In this document: positions 54,317 to 63,640 of the stretch, one piece after another | How the letters are laid out: each line of letters begins with the position of its first letter | How positions within the stretch are numbered: the stretch's first letter is position 1 | Source: CAVXJN01 sp963762165 | GTDB lineage: Bacteria; Pseudomonadota; Gammaproteobacteria; JASBUN01 | Length of the DNA stretch: 64,000 nt | Assembly (NCBI GenBank): GCA_963762165.1 | Contig: CAVXJN010000003.1 | Coordinates: 372,001-436,000, forward strand | Direction of reading: 5' to 3' | Translations under genes and position numbers: made by a program | Notes under the pieces: generated by a model | The model's input: only the letters and a program-made list of their open reading frames with translations | Told to the model about the DNA's origin: nothing | Database searches by the model: none

Positions 54317-55044
54317 GGTGGTATTTAACCATAACGCTGACTACCCGGTCATTTACCATGGTGGTGCAGGACCTCTATCGGCGAAGCAGACGCCAGCCGC
54401 AAATCGCCGGCACCGCGGGGCCATGCCGCCATGACCGTGCCGAATTGCATCAAGCACCACATGGAGACCATCCTGGCGATGGGTATGGATGCGTCGCGAC
54501 CGACATGGACACACGCAAAAGCTGCGTCGAGCAGAGCGAGCAAGCGCGTACCGGGTAAAAGCCATACGCCCCAGGCTAACGGAAGCGTGCGCAAGCAAGC
54601 CGCCGGCCGGTTATATGTGGGTTTCACCCTGATCGGTTGATCGAGGAATACCGCGCATGGCGTGCTAGCGTCACCCGGCTTTGGGCGGCGCAGTTATCGG
54701 TCAGTGACGGCGATGCCTTGCGCGACTTGGCGCGCTTCAGCCAAGCCTTCGAGCAGTCAACGATCGACGCGATCACTTGGTATTCGGGTCGGTTGGACGA
54801 AGCGCGCTCGCGCACGATCTGCGCAACCCGCTGGGAGCCATCATCTGCTTACCGACGCACTGCTGGTGTCGCAGACCTGGATAGCCACCACAGCAATTCG
54901 GTTTAGCGAGTTCGCAACAGGGATGTTATGGCGTATATGACCGGGAATCTACTCGACCCAAACGGTGGCGCGACCACCGCGTGTCTGTAGCAAGACTGCA
55001 TTCGCGGAGATGACGGGGTGATCGTTTGCGCACCCTGAAACGGA
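54317..55044. other. Decayed region between DUF2868 and catalase genes
   Basis: About 730 bases. The part 54634-54865 is a kinase relic (annotated separately). The rest (54317-54630 and 54870-55044) has scattered short frames without family features or start signals. I see no repeat or mobile-element end. Confidence 0.4.
54634..54865 (+). pseudogene. Scrap of a sensor histidine kinase (RsbRD-type N-terminal domain plus H-box)
   Basis: One frame reads LIEEYRAWRASVTRLW and later FSQAFEQSTIDAITWY, which is the N-terminal RsbRD-like helical domain seen in some hybrid kinases. From about 54810 a different frame gives AHDLRNPLGAII, the HisKA phospho-acceptor H-box, immediately afterwards. The segment that should join them is deleted and the reading frame is shifted. 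The catalytic domain is gone. Confidence 0.6.
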
Positions 55045-55071
55045 AAAGGAGCGGCACCCGGCCGCTCCTTT
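55045..55071 (-). terminator. Hairpin terminator after the catalase gene
   Basis: AAAGGAGCGGC (55045-55055) pairs with GCCGCTCCTTT (55061-55071) across a five-base loop. It lies 20 bases beyond the catalase stop on the minus strand, where four T follow the stem, a weak tail. Confidence 0.65.
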
Positions 55072-55090
55072 CTACATCTGCGCCTGGCAC

Positions 55091-56545
55091 TCAGGCTTTC
55101 TTGAAAGCTTTGACGATGCGCTCACCGATGTCCTTGTCGATTTTGCGCCAGTAATCGAAGGCGCGTTCGAGCACGGGTTGGGACACACCGTCTTTCAAAT
55201 GCCCGACCACGTTGCTGACCAGGCGCTCCCGCGCGCCGTCGTCCATGACCTCACGCACCAGGGTCCCGGGTTGGACGAAGTCGTCGTCGTCCTTGCGCGG
55301 TGTATACGCGGCGTGCATGAATTCGCCGCTGGCTTCCCATTTTTCCATGTAAGGATAACGCTCCGGGTCGGCCTGCGGGCCGCCCTTGGAATTGGGCGCA
55401 TAAACCGGATCGGACACATTCTGCACCCGCATGGCGCCATCCTTGCTGTAACTGTGCACCGGCGCCTTGGGCGAATTGACCGGGATCTGCCTGTAGTTGA
55501 CGCCGAGTCGGGCACGATGTGCGTCCGAATAGGCGAATACCCGTGCCAGCAACATTTTGTCCGGGCTGACCCCGATCCCGGGGACCAGGTTGTTGGGCTC
55601 GAATGCCGCCTGCTCGATCTCGGTGTGAAAATCGGTCGGGTTGCGATCAAGAGTCAATTTGCCGACTTCGATCGGCGGGTAATCGCTGTGGGGCCAGACC
55701 TTGGTGAGGTCGAACGGATTGAAGCGATAGGTCTTGGCATCCTCGAAGGGCATGATCTGCATCTGCAGCGTCCAGCTGGGATGTTCGCCGCGTTCGATCG
55801 CCTGGAACAAATCGCGGCGGTGGTAGTCCGAATCCGCGCCGGCCATGCGGTCCGCGTCATCCTGCGTGAAGTAGTCGATGCCCTGGTCGGTTTTGAAATG
55901 ATATTTCACCCAGAATCGTTCGCCTTTGGCGTTGACCCACATGTAGGTGTGGCTCGAATAGCCGTTCATGTGCCGATAGCTCTTGGGAATGCCGCGGTCG
56001 CTCATCAATATGGCGACTTGATGAGCCGATTCCGGCGATAACGTCCAGAAGTCCCACTGCATGTCGTGGTCGCGCAATCCGGAATCGGCGCGCCGTTTCT
56101 GCGAGCGGATGAAGTGCTGAAATTTCATCGGATCACGAACGAAGAACACCGGCGTGTTGTTGCCCACCATGTCGTAGTTGCCTTCGCTGGTGTAGAACTT
56201 CAAGGCAAAACCGCGCGGATCGCGCCAGGTATCGGGGCTGCCACGCTCACCGGCGACCGTGGAAAAGCGGATCAAGGTGTCGGTCTTGGTGCCGGGTTGA
56301 AACAGCGCTGCCTTGGTGTATCGACTGACATCATGGGTCACTTCGAAATGGCCGAACGCACCGGAGCCTTTGGCGTGGGGCTGGCGCTCCGGGATGCGCT
56401 CCCGATTGAAGTTCGCCATTTGCTCGATGAGATAGTGATCGTGCAGCAGGATCGGGCCGTCGGGTCCGACTGTGAGCGAGTATTCGTCGCTGGGGACAGG
56501 TACTCCAGCATCCGTAGTGGTGGGTTTGCGGTCGTCGTCTTTCAC
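55091..56545 (-). CDS. Monofunctional heme catalase (clade 3, KatA-like)
   Basis: A 484-residue catalase. It has the distal-side FNRERIPERQPHAKGSGAFG (catalytic His; residues about 44-63), the Asn in the MVGNNTPVFFVRD region, and the proximal ARVFAYSDAHRARLG with the heme-ligand Tyr in FAYSDAHR. Length and no C-terminal flavodoxin-like domain place it with small-subunit catalases. It breaks H2O2 into water and O2. GTG 56545 is chosen because GGAGG lies six bases ahead; the in-frame ATG at 56686 adds a basic, non-family sequence. No signal peptide. Confidence 0.96.
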   Translation of the reverse strand: MKDDDRKPTTTDAGVPVPSDEYSLTVGPDGPILLHDHYLIEQMANFNRERIPERQPHAKGSGAFGHFEVTHDVSRYTKAALFQPGTKTDTLIRFSTVAGERGSPDTWRDPRGFALKFYTSEGNYDMVGNNTPVFFVRDPMKFQHFIRSQKRRADSGLRDHDMQWDFWTLSPESAHQVAILMSDRGIPKSYRHMNGYSSHTYMWVNAKGERFWVKYHFKTDQGIDYFTQDDADRMAGADSDYHRRDLFQAIERGEHPSWTLQMQIMPFEDAKTYRFNPFDLTKVWPHSDYPPIEVGKLTLDRNPTDFHTEIEQAAFEPNNLVPGIGVSPDKMLLARVFAYSDAHRARLGVNYRQIPVNSPKAPVHSYSKDGAMRVQNVSDPVYAPNSKGGPQADPERYPYMEKWEASGEFMHAAYTPRKDDDDFVQPGTLVREVMDDGARERLVSNVVGHLKDGVSQPVLERAFDYWRKIDKDIGERIVKAFKKA

Positions 56546-57450
56546 GGAAAACCTCCATGCGTTCGCGTAATTCGACAATGGCGGGGCGTGGCCGGCCGAG
56601 TAAGAGCCGCGCGAAGCGCGGCCCCGCCGCAGCGGAGTGTTGGGCACTTGGGCACGTCTCCGGAATACTGTAGTAAAGAATTCCAAACCCGTGCGCGGGA
56701 CTGGACATCAGCGGTGGCGGCCGCGACGTCCAGGATTCAACCATCTTGAACATGAGTGCTTCCACGGCGCCGGGTAAAGGGTCTTATGACCATGCGCCGT
56801 TTGCAGGGTCGTCCCGTGCCCGACCCTGTCGCCAATTCCGATTGCACGGGAATTTGCGCTTCGACGAGTGCCGCCAGCAGCACCGACGACTCCTGCCAGG
56901 CCAGGTAACAGGCCGCGACAGGAATTACTTGCGTGATGCTCTAATTACGAAATGACCACGAACCGTCCAGCCCGCACCGCTAATAGGTACTGGATAATTC
57001 TCCTAATAATGGTAGCTTGATCAGTCGGCCCTCGCCGAGGTGACGCAAACGCAGGATGGATTGCACGCGACGGAGCCAACCGATCGGTTTCAGACAGTTT
57101 GGCCGTGGTGCAGCCGCTAATTGCCCGAGCGCGAATACCACGAAGCACGCGCGGTCTCCTCCGGCTGGCTTTACATGGTCAAGCGGCAGCATTGCGTGAG
57201 GTTGAGATTTTCGCCAGTATCGTTGTTACCGCTCTACCTTACAGCGTTTGAAATCTATAATGAGTTCGAATGCTTATCACATTTGCGCGTTGTTTGGACG
57301 CCACGTAGACCCGCGCGACGGCGGTGCGCGACAGGCGATTAACGAGCCAACCCGCGCTCCGTCGTTATCATTGGAACATTCCCTGCCACCGCAAACCGGC
57401 GGCTCGGACGTTCAAGACGCCGTCAGCCTGACGCGAAAGGATCCACACCG
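56546..57450. other. Gene-poor region upstream of the catalase gene
   Basis: About 900 bases. It includes the promoter side of catalase. Between 56750 and 57450 short frames occur on both strands with no family features. The stretch 57240-57290 is AT-richer. I detect no RNA gene, repeat or operator (including no clear OxyR site). Confidence 0.4.
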
Positions 57451-57946
57451 ATGAACCAGCGACGCGATACGATCGTGATTGGGGCTTCGGCCGGCGGCGT
57501 GTTCGCGCTACGCGACCTCCTGGCCCGGTTACCATCGGATCTCCCGGCCGCGATTTTGGTGGTACAACATCAGGCCCCCGTCTCCGGCTATCTGCGCAAT
57601 GTGCTCGCCGCAGCCACTACCTTGCCGGTGATTGCCGTAGAAACGGAGCAAACCTTGCGACCGAGTCGCGTGTACATCGCGACGCCCGACACCCGCCTTG
57701 CGGATACCGGAGATCAGGTGATCGCCGCCCGTGGACCACGGGAAAATCGCGCCGGCGCTTCCATCAACGTGTTGTTTCGCACTGCCGCCGCCGTGGCGCA
57801 TCCGGGTATCCAGGCGCGTAGCGTGGAACCTGCGGACGCCTGGGCCACCATGGGATCGACCTTCATCGCTGCGCATTCTGGTGATCGAGGACAATGCCGA
57901 TGCCGCGGAGATGTTGCGTCAAATGCCGGACCCTGAGGAGCCATGA
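57451..57946 (+). pseudogene. CheB-type methylesterase fragment joined to a receiver-domain fragment (deletion scar)
   Basis: The ATG at 57451 opens a CheB catalytic domain: IGASAGGVFALRDLL (nucleophile Ser) and VVQHQAPVSGYL (His). It continues to AAAVAHPGIQARS around residue 115. After that the domain stops short of its last third, and at about 57863-57920 a second frame reads LRILVIEDNADAAEMLRQ, the beginning of a response-regulator receiver domain with its acidic pocket. It quickly ends. A deletion of the CheB end and all between the two is the simplest explanation. Both pieces are non-functional. Confidence 0.7.
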
Positions 57947-57947
57947 T

Positions 57948-58475
57948 TTGACACTCGAAAGCCAGCGAACCGGCCCGCGCGATATCCGGAACAACGCAGG
58001 ATTTTGGTTACACGCGGCTCGCGCCTCCATCCTGACGTCAGCTTGTTTCATCAGCGCGCCATTGCTGGCGAGTGACATTCAAGGCATCGGTGGCTTTGCC
58101 CTTGGCGATGGTTTCGATGCCCGCGTCGCGGCGGGCGTTGTCAGAGCGGACGACAGTTCATCGTCGTTTGTAGTCGAGCCTGACAACCCTGATCGATACG
58201 TACAAATGCTGCAGATCGCGACAAATCCTGAAAAGCGCATTTCACGGATCAGCGCGTCCTCAAGCCCGATGGCGCCCAAAGAGTGCCAGCAGGCCATGAA
58301 CGCGGTACGCAAACGTACCGAGGATCGATTTCCGTCGCTGGGTTACTACGCGATGAACAATAGCGATTTGTTCTTCGAGGGCGACCGGTCGTATACGATT
58401 GAATGCATCAAGACGGACCGGGGAGTTGTACTGCGCCAGGACTTCTGGGATGACGCCCTGGAGGGACAGAAATAA
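57948..58475 (+). CDS. Hypothetical exported protein
   Basis: A 175-residue frame with a TTG start at 57948, seven bases after a GAGGAG ribosome-binding site. The N-terminal region (about 18-44) contains a positively charged stretch and a hydrophobic segment ending in LLAS, a likely signal peptide of unusual length. The mature part has two Cys (PKECQQAM; IECIKTD) that may form a disulfide, and no family I recognise. It follows the CheB scar directly, so the ribosome-binding site may be a fortuitous leftover. Confidence 0.45.
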   Translation: MTLESQRTGPRDIRNNAGFWLHAARASILTSACFISAPLLASDIQGIGGFALGDGFDARVAAGVVRADDSSSSFVVEPDNPDRYVQMLQIATNPEKRISRISASSSPMAPKECQQAMNAVRKRTEDRFPSLGYYAMNNSDLFFEGDRSYTIECIKTDRGVVLRQDFWDDALEGQK

Positions 58476-58833
58476 CCATTCACCTCATGGGGCGCTGAGA
58501 TGCTCTTGGCGAACCATTTGGAACCTCGGTTGCTGATGCGCATGTGGCACGACCACGGTGACCGCATCGCGCGCGAGCGCCTCTTCGACAAGCCCGATTC
58601 TTGCTTGCACGACCATGGTGGCGCGGCGCGTCACAGCAGACGCGCCGCGCCCCGATGTCCTTACGCGCACCGACAGCGCCGGCTGCGAATCTCCTCCGGC
58701 CATATCATTCCGACTATCCTCACCGTCGCCCCGAGCCGGCGTCATGATCCATCGTCCCTGTAACTGGCGTGGAAGACTCCGCGCCCGCCCACGGGAATTC
58801 GAGGTTGCGGCCGAGCTTCCCCGGCTGCGCGGA
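58476..58833. other. Intergenic region
   Basis: About 360 bases without a supported gene. A long minus-strand frame crosses it (to 59231) but is a shadow of the basic exported protein below and has no family features here. It contains GC-rich short inverted repeats around 58620-58650, none with a T run. Confidence 0.35.
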
Positions 58834-59247
58834 TCAGCGGCCAATGGAGAAAAAGAAACAGCTGCCGTTGCCCGGATCACAAAACCGGAACATGAGATGA
58901 CCGTTTTCCCGGTAGTAGTGACCATGATCCCGGACGCGGGGATGATGGCGCGCATAGTCATTCCATGCGTCCCAGGAACGCCAATGACCCCGGTATTCAT
59001 AGCGATGACGGTCGTGGCGGTAGTGATCGAAACGACGCTTGTTATCGTAGGGTCGCTCGCGGTAGCCGTGATATCGATCGTAGTCGGAATGGTGGTCGCG
59101 GCGGGATTGGTACGCGCGGTCACGGTCATAATCGCGGCTGTGTTCCTGTCCGCGGTCGCGGTCATGTTGACGGTCTGCCGACGCCGATCCAGCCAGCGTC
59201 CACAGCGCCGTGAATATGCAGGCCAAGACAACTGTCGAGTTTTTCAT
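58834..59247 (-). CDS. Small exported protein rich in Arg, His, Asp and Tyr
   Basis: A 137-residue protein. The signal peptide (1-25, ending GSASA) is followed by a very polar region full of Arg, His, Asp and Tyr (about 26-115) and a compact end containing two Cys (RFCDPGNGSC). AAGGTG ahead of ATG 59247 fixes the start. Composition suggests metal or polyanion binding; low-complexity Arg/His/Asp segments resemble RcnB-like periplasmic proteins but there is no convincing alignment. Function unknown. Confidence 0.6.
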   Translation of the reverse strand: MKNSTVVLACIFTALWTLAGSASADRQHDRDRGQEHSRDYDRDRAYQSRRDHHSDYDRYHGYRERPYDNKRRFDHYRHDRHRYEYRGHWRSWDAWNDYARHHPRVRDHGHYYRENGHLMFRFCDPGNGSCFFFSIGR

Positions 59248-59607
59248 GAATATCACCTTATAACGTGTCGAATGCCGGTGTTCGGGCGGTGTTCACGGGT
59301 TCAGGGTTTAGTTGACATTGTATTGTAGTAGTCCGATAGCGTACGCGACGGGTCCGGAGGCATCTGGATGCGCAGTGGCAACCTGGGCCCGGCACATGGC
59401 CGCTGAGCGCAAATTCGATTCGTAGCAAAGTGTTTCCGTATGACATGTCCATTTCCCGCATAGTTGACCTACGTGCGCTGCCACTAGCAGCTGTGCGTCA
59501 TTATTTGCCGTCACCGCGCCATCGAAAGAAGGGCCGGTATAAGACATTCGCCGCGTAAGGAAACGCCGGCGGTTGACCTTGCACGTAGGGTAATGGCGAG
59601 GATTCAA
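59248..59607. other. Intergenic region
   Basis: About 360 bases. A 99-residue minus-strand frame fills part of it (59308-59607) but its content is not protein-like and it has no ribosome-binding site. I see nothing supportable here. Confidence 0.35.
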
Positions 59608-60055
59608 TCACTGGCCGTAAATCTCTTTAAACCCTTCTACGCTAAAACCATTCATGCGTTTGTCGCCTACGAGAATCACCGGTACGCCTCTCGCTGCCAT
59701 TGCCTTGAACGCCCTCTTGGCTTTTTCGCTTTTCTCTACGTCAAAATCCGTGTACTGGATATGCTGAGATTCGAAGTACCGGCGTGCTTTTTTTGCATAC
59801 ACCGCACCAACTCGCCGAGTACATGACGACATGCGGCGCAGGTTCCAGGATTGACGATTCGAAGGTCACGCTTTTATACGTGTTGATGTGAAGCTCGACC
59901 TGTTCCGAGGCATGCGCGGTCGATGGACTATCGGAGAAGTGCACTCGCCCATGCTCGTCGGTCCAGCGATAGATAGCCGCCACCGCGGCACCGGCCGCCA
60001 GCACCATTACCGGCAGCACCAGCGCGTGGACTAGCGCCTTTGTTCTGTCCGTCAT
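59608..60055 (-). pseudogene. Exported DUF4124-glutaredoxin fusion, frameshifted at an A7 run
   Basis: From ATG 60055 the protein begins with a signal/anchor (MTDRTKALVHALVL...), a DUF4124 segment (YRWTDEHGRVHFSD) and a glutaredoxin-type active site WCGVC with CxxC. Right after the site a run of seven A (59788-59794 region, minus-strand reading AAAAAAA) shifts the frame to a premature end at 59741. With six A it continues as KKARRYFESQHIQYTDFDV and GVPVILVGDKRMNGF, a complete glutaredoxin fold to 59608. The combined product is about 148 residues, envelope-facing. Transcriptional slippage at A7 could restore some functional product. Confidence 0.72.
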
Positions 60056-60380
60056 TCGCGCTGACCGTTGATTAACTCTCACAAGACTAACGTGAACCGA
60101 CAACGGTAACGGCCGGCGGGGAGCACCGCTTCACGCTTAGTCACGCTTTGGTCTCAAACATAACCGAAGCAGGCGCGCCCCAACAACGCCGCCGTTGGCA
60201 GTTCGCGTGAGCTTCTGTTGGACCGCCCTCATCGGCGACAACCCACGCCTCGACACGCCCGCGTGTTGAAAGCATATGCCGTCGAGTAAAAAGAGAAACA
60301 GACAAACACATCCATCAGGACTTTTGCCGCGGCTTTAGCATGTCGTCAGTGCCAGCCGTAGATGCAGGTCGTGCCGTTGG
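60056..60380. other. Intergenic region
   Basis: About 325 bases. It separates the glutaredoxin fusion from the DUF2182 gene. No supported frame, RNA or terminator is visible. Confidence 0.35.
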
Positions 60381-61184
60381 TTAGGCGTTGGTTGCGATCA
60401 TCGCCCCGCCAGCCACCATCAGCCCGATAGCCGCCAATCTTCCGAATGTGCGCCCCAGGGGAGTCAACTTTTCGACCAGGACGAAGCCCGCGATCAGCGC
60501 TACCCAGAGCAGGTTCATCACCCCCGCCGCAAACAACAGCAGCATCAAGACCCAGCAACACCCGACGCAGGAAAGCCCGTGTTCAGCGCCCATCCGGATT
60601 GCGCCCACCGCACCGGGTCGCCATCGGAACAGAAAAAGCTGAAGCGGGGCTCTGCATTTCTCCAGACATGCGCTTTTAACCGGCAGCCATTGGTAGATAC
60701 CCGCAGCAATGAGCAGAACGCCGCTCAACCAAGCACTCGCAGAAACCAGTTCGGGGGTGAGCAGACGCGCGCTCTGCAAGGCGGCCTGCATTCCCGTGGC
60801 GACCAGGCTGAACACCACCCAGACGAGGAGATACCCCGAGGTGAACAACCAGGTCGAGGGCAGAGCAGAACCGGACACGCGGCTCTTCTTGGCAATGGAT
60901 CTGTGGAGAAGAACAGCCGGAAGCACGCTGGGCAGCATCATTCCAGTCATCATGACCGACCACATGACGAAGGTCAGCAACAAAGTCCGCAGGCTCCAAG
61001 GCTGAACCGCGGCTGCACCGTGGAGGGCCATTGCAGCCATTGCCGAACCATGCCCGGTCATTGCCGCCATGCGCTCGGCCTCTGCCCATAGATAGAGCCA
61101 TGCGAGCGCGGCGAGTGCGATGACGGGTGCCAGCACCAGCCAGCGTTCGCGCATGAACTGCGGGCCGACACCTGCCGTTGTCAT
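60381..61184 (-). CDS. DUF2182 integral membrane protein
   Basis: A 267-residue inner-membrane protein with about seven hydrophobic spans. It has VMWSVMMTGMMLPSVLPAVLL (a Met-rich helix, residues 73-93) and LSCVGCCWVLMLLLF with a Cys-rich motif, which explain the family label 'predicted metal-binding'. In many bacteria the gene is next to DUF1326, as here, 26 bases upstream. The pair may handle metals, but no function is proven. MTTAGVG at 61184 is chosen as start; a longer frame to 61244 runs into the neighbour's region. Confidence 0.8.
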   Translation of the reverse strand: MTTAGVGPQFMRERWLVLAPVIALAALAWLYLWAEAERMAAMTGHGSAMAAMALHGAAAVQPWSLRTLLLTFVMWSVMMTGMMLPSVLPAVLLHRSIAKKSRVSGSALPSTWLFTSGYLLVWVVFSLVATGMQAALQSARLLTPELVSASAWLSGVLLIAAGIYQWLPVKSACLEKCRAPLQLFLFRWRPGAVGAIRMGAEHGLSCVGCCWVLMLLLFAAGVMNLLWVALIAGFVLVEKLTPLGRTFGRLAAIGLMVAGGAMIATNA

Positions 61185-61209
61185 ATCGGTATGTTTTTCG
61201 CGCGCGCGT

Positions 61210-61824
61210 CTAACCGTTCCAGGAGAATGGCGCGAAATGGCCATTGCGCAGACCGCTGGTGTCGTCCCAATCGATGCCGAATGCGTGAAAATGACTTTGG
61301 GTTGCGTTGGCCAGGGCGAGTTTCGCCGACACCGGATGCGCGGTGTTGTCGAGGTAGACCGGCTCGCCTTCCTTTACGGCGCTCGGAACGCCCGTCGCGG
61401 CCTGCTCGATCAACTCCTGCGCTTTCACCGATCGATTCAAACCGTCGATCTCAAACTCAATCCGCCGCTTTTCGACGCCCGCCAATTCACTCACCAGAGG
61501 GGCGAGTGCCGCCATCGGCCCGCCTGCAGCGCCGGAGGCGATTTGCGTAATGGCCTCCGTTTGGGCGTCGCCTGCGTTCTCGTCGACAATAAGACCGACC
61601 TTGATATTGCCGTCGGCCATCGCTCCGGGTGCATACAGGAGAACAATGAAATTCAAGCCGTCGAGCGCCACGCCGTCTTTTTGCCCGGAATCGATGCGCA
61701 TGGCAAGTGCGGCCTTGCAATCGCCCTCGGTTGGCTTTGCCGCTAAATTGGACCCGATACAAGGGCATATGAAGTTGCAGTTGCAGGTCTCCATATACTC
61801 CCCGTCGATATGCCATTGCTCCAT
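61210..61824 (-). CDS. DUF1326 domain protein
   Basis: A 204-residue soluble protein. The N-terminus contains a Cys cluster, CNCNFICPC (residues 14-22), the DUF1326 signature that may bind metal. A late HFHAFGIDWD adds two His. No signal peptide. It is upstream of DUF2182 on the same strand and the two form a conserved operon in diverse proteobacteria. Function unknown. Confidence 0.82.
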   Translation of the reverse strand: MEQWHIDGEYMETCNCNFICPCIGSNLAAKPTEGDCKAALAMRIDSGQKDGVALDGLNFIVLLYAPGAMADGNIKVGLIVDENAGDAQTEAITQIASGAAGGPMAALAPLVSELAGVEKRRIEFEIDGLNRSVKAQELIEQAATGVPSAVKEGEPVYLDNTAHPVSAKLALANATQSHFHAFGIDWDDTSGLRNGHFAPFSWNG

Positions 61825-62479
61825 TTTCAGCCTTCCTCGTCTTCAGGCCGGCAGGGACGGCGGCGCAGTGGAACAGGCTACTATCTGGCACTTGGCTGGA
61901 CCCTGAGGCCAGACAACCGCTGCAACAAACGGTGTTCGCGGAATTACGGAGCAAGCGTGCACAGGTCCCGCGCTCAAAGTATAGCCAAGGATTGGGAGGA
62001 GCGTTCGCGAACGGTCGGCTGTCCTGAACGCTTGCCGGTCAAGTGGCGCATTCAGATCTGGTGTTTCGGCAGTTTGTTGTCGACGCAACGAAAACAGGAG
62101 TGCCGCTGTTAAGAAAACCTGCCACTGCAAGTTCTTTCAACATCCGCATGACTCTGGCGTTGGGGATGCGTGGATTTTCGAAAATAGCCATATCAATCAA
62201 TCGCGATTCAAGTTCGGGACAGCTGTTCTCGACGACGTCACCGGCTCTCGAAATCGACCGTTGCCCATGAATTGCGGCACGAAGAAATATAACGAGGTTA
62301 GGTTTTCTTCATACGATAGCGGTGCTGTACGTTTATCAGCCCGTCCGCCCTTTTTTTCGTGCGCCGATCTTGGGTACGCGAGCGGCATACGACCGTGATC
62401 GCCCCGCAGGGCGCGCCCGGAAACCCGCAGCTATACTCCGGTAGGCAGTCGATCCAGCGGTGGGTCCGGGAGGAACGGC
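61825..62479. other. Intergenic region ahead of the nitrilase-family gene
   Basis: About 650 bases. Some 62100-62330 is AT-richer than the surroundings. Short frames (for example 62043-62270 on the plus strand) have no family features. No RNA gene, terminator or mobile-element end is recognised. Confidence 0.4.
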
Positions 62480-63631
62480 ATGGGCAAGCCGGGAATTACA
62501 CGGCGGCGGTTCAACGGCTTTCTTGCGGCCGGGTTGGCATTGGGGTTCGGACGTCGCGGTATCGCTGCGCCGGGAGACCCGGAACGTGACGGCCCCAGGC
62601 TGCGCGCGGCGGCCATCCAGATGACACCGGCGCTGGGCGATGTGCAGGCCAACCTGGGCCAAGCCGAGCAATTGGTACGGGAGGCTTTGGCGCGAGGCGC
62701 GGAGTGGGTCGTTCTGCCGGAGATGTTCACGTCCGCCGCGGCGTTTCATCCCCGCATGTTGGATGCGGTGCAACCGCTGGACGGCGCGCCTTACCGGCTG
62801 TTGGTGGATTTGGCGCGCCGCAGCGGTGTCGTGATCGGCGGTTCCTACCTCGCCCGCCGCGACGGCCAGGTGTACAACACCTTCGTACTCGCCATGCCAG
62901 ATGGCAGCACGTCCCGTCACGATAAGGATTTGCCCACCTATTGGGAGAACTGCTACTACACAGGCGCCGCACGCGATGACCGCGGAATCCTGCAGTCACC
63001 TATCGGACCGGTGGGTGCGGCGCTGTGCTGGGAGTTGATTCGGACGCGCACCGCACGTCGGTTGCTGGGCAAGGTGAGGTTGGTGGCGGCTGCTTCGTGC
63101 TGGTGGACGTTGCCGGACGATGCCGGCGACGACAATCCGCTGCGCGCCGTCAATCTGCAGATGCTGCAACACGCGCCGGTTCGGTTCGCACACCTGCTCG
63201 GTGTGCCGGTGATCCATGGTTCCCATGCCGGCCGATTTTCAGGCTTCTACAGTCCGGACTTGCCTGATGTGGCCTATGAGTCGGCGTTTCTTGGCGAGGC
63301 GATGATCGTGGACAGCGGCGGTCGCGTGCTGGGCCGGCGCAGCCTGGCCGACGGTGCCGGGGTGGTGATCGCCGATATCGCGGTATCGGACGTGCCCAAC
63401 CCTGTACAAAAAATCCCGCCGCGGTTCTGGATCCCGGAGGACATGCCGAAAGCTTGGCAGGAATCCTGGCAGCGCTGGTTGCCACGGGGCGCCCGGTATT
63501 ACGAGACCGTGACCCTCCCGTACCTTGAAACCGGTGTAGTCAACGAGTACGAGCCCGAATGGATGAGCCGTCGTCCGCTGGACACGCCTCACCCCTCGGA
63601 CCTGATTCCAGGCGCGAGCCGGTCCGTATGA
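62480..63631 (+). CDS. Nitrilase-superfamily carbon-nitrogen hydrolase with Tat signal
   Basis: A 383-residue protein. TRRRFNGFLAAGLALGF is a twin-arginine signal, so it should be exported folded, unlike most nitrilases. The catalytic triad is complete: Glu in VVLPEMFTS, Lys in SRHDKDLPT and Cys in GAALCWELIR. It hydrolyses or condenses C-N bonds of amides, nitriles or N-carbamyl compounds; the substrate is open. The GGAGGA upstream of ATG 62480 (62469-62474) supports the start. No neighbour indicates the pathway. Confidence 0.85.
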   Translation: MGKPGITRRRFNGFLAAGLALGFGRRGIAAPGDPERDGPRLRAAAIQMTPALGDVQANLGQAEQLVREALARGAEWVVLPEMFTSAAAFHPRMLDAVQPLDGAPYRLLVDLARRSGVVIGGSYLARRDGQVYNTFVLAMPDGSTSRHDKDLPTYWENCYYTGAARDDRGILQSPIGPVGAALCWELIRTRTARRLLGKVRLVAAASCWWTLPDDAGDDNPLRAVNLQMLQHAPVRFAHLLGVPVIHGSHAGRFSGFYSPDLPDVAYESAFLGEAMIVDSGGRVLGRRSLADGAGVVIADIAVSDVPNPVQKIPPRFWIPEDMPKAWQESWQRWLPRGARYYETVTLPYLETGVVNEYEPEWMSRRPLDTPHPSDLIPGASRSV

Positions 63632-63640
63632 ATATCGGCG

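Noticed and set aside
56945..57192. Short minus-strand frames in the catalase-CheB gap
   Set aside because: No start signal, no family features; treated as non-coding.
59308..59607. 99-residue minus-strand frame downstream of the glutaredoxin fusion
   Set aside because: No ribosome-binding site and no recognisable protein pattern.
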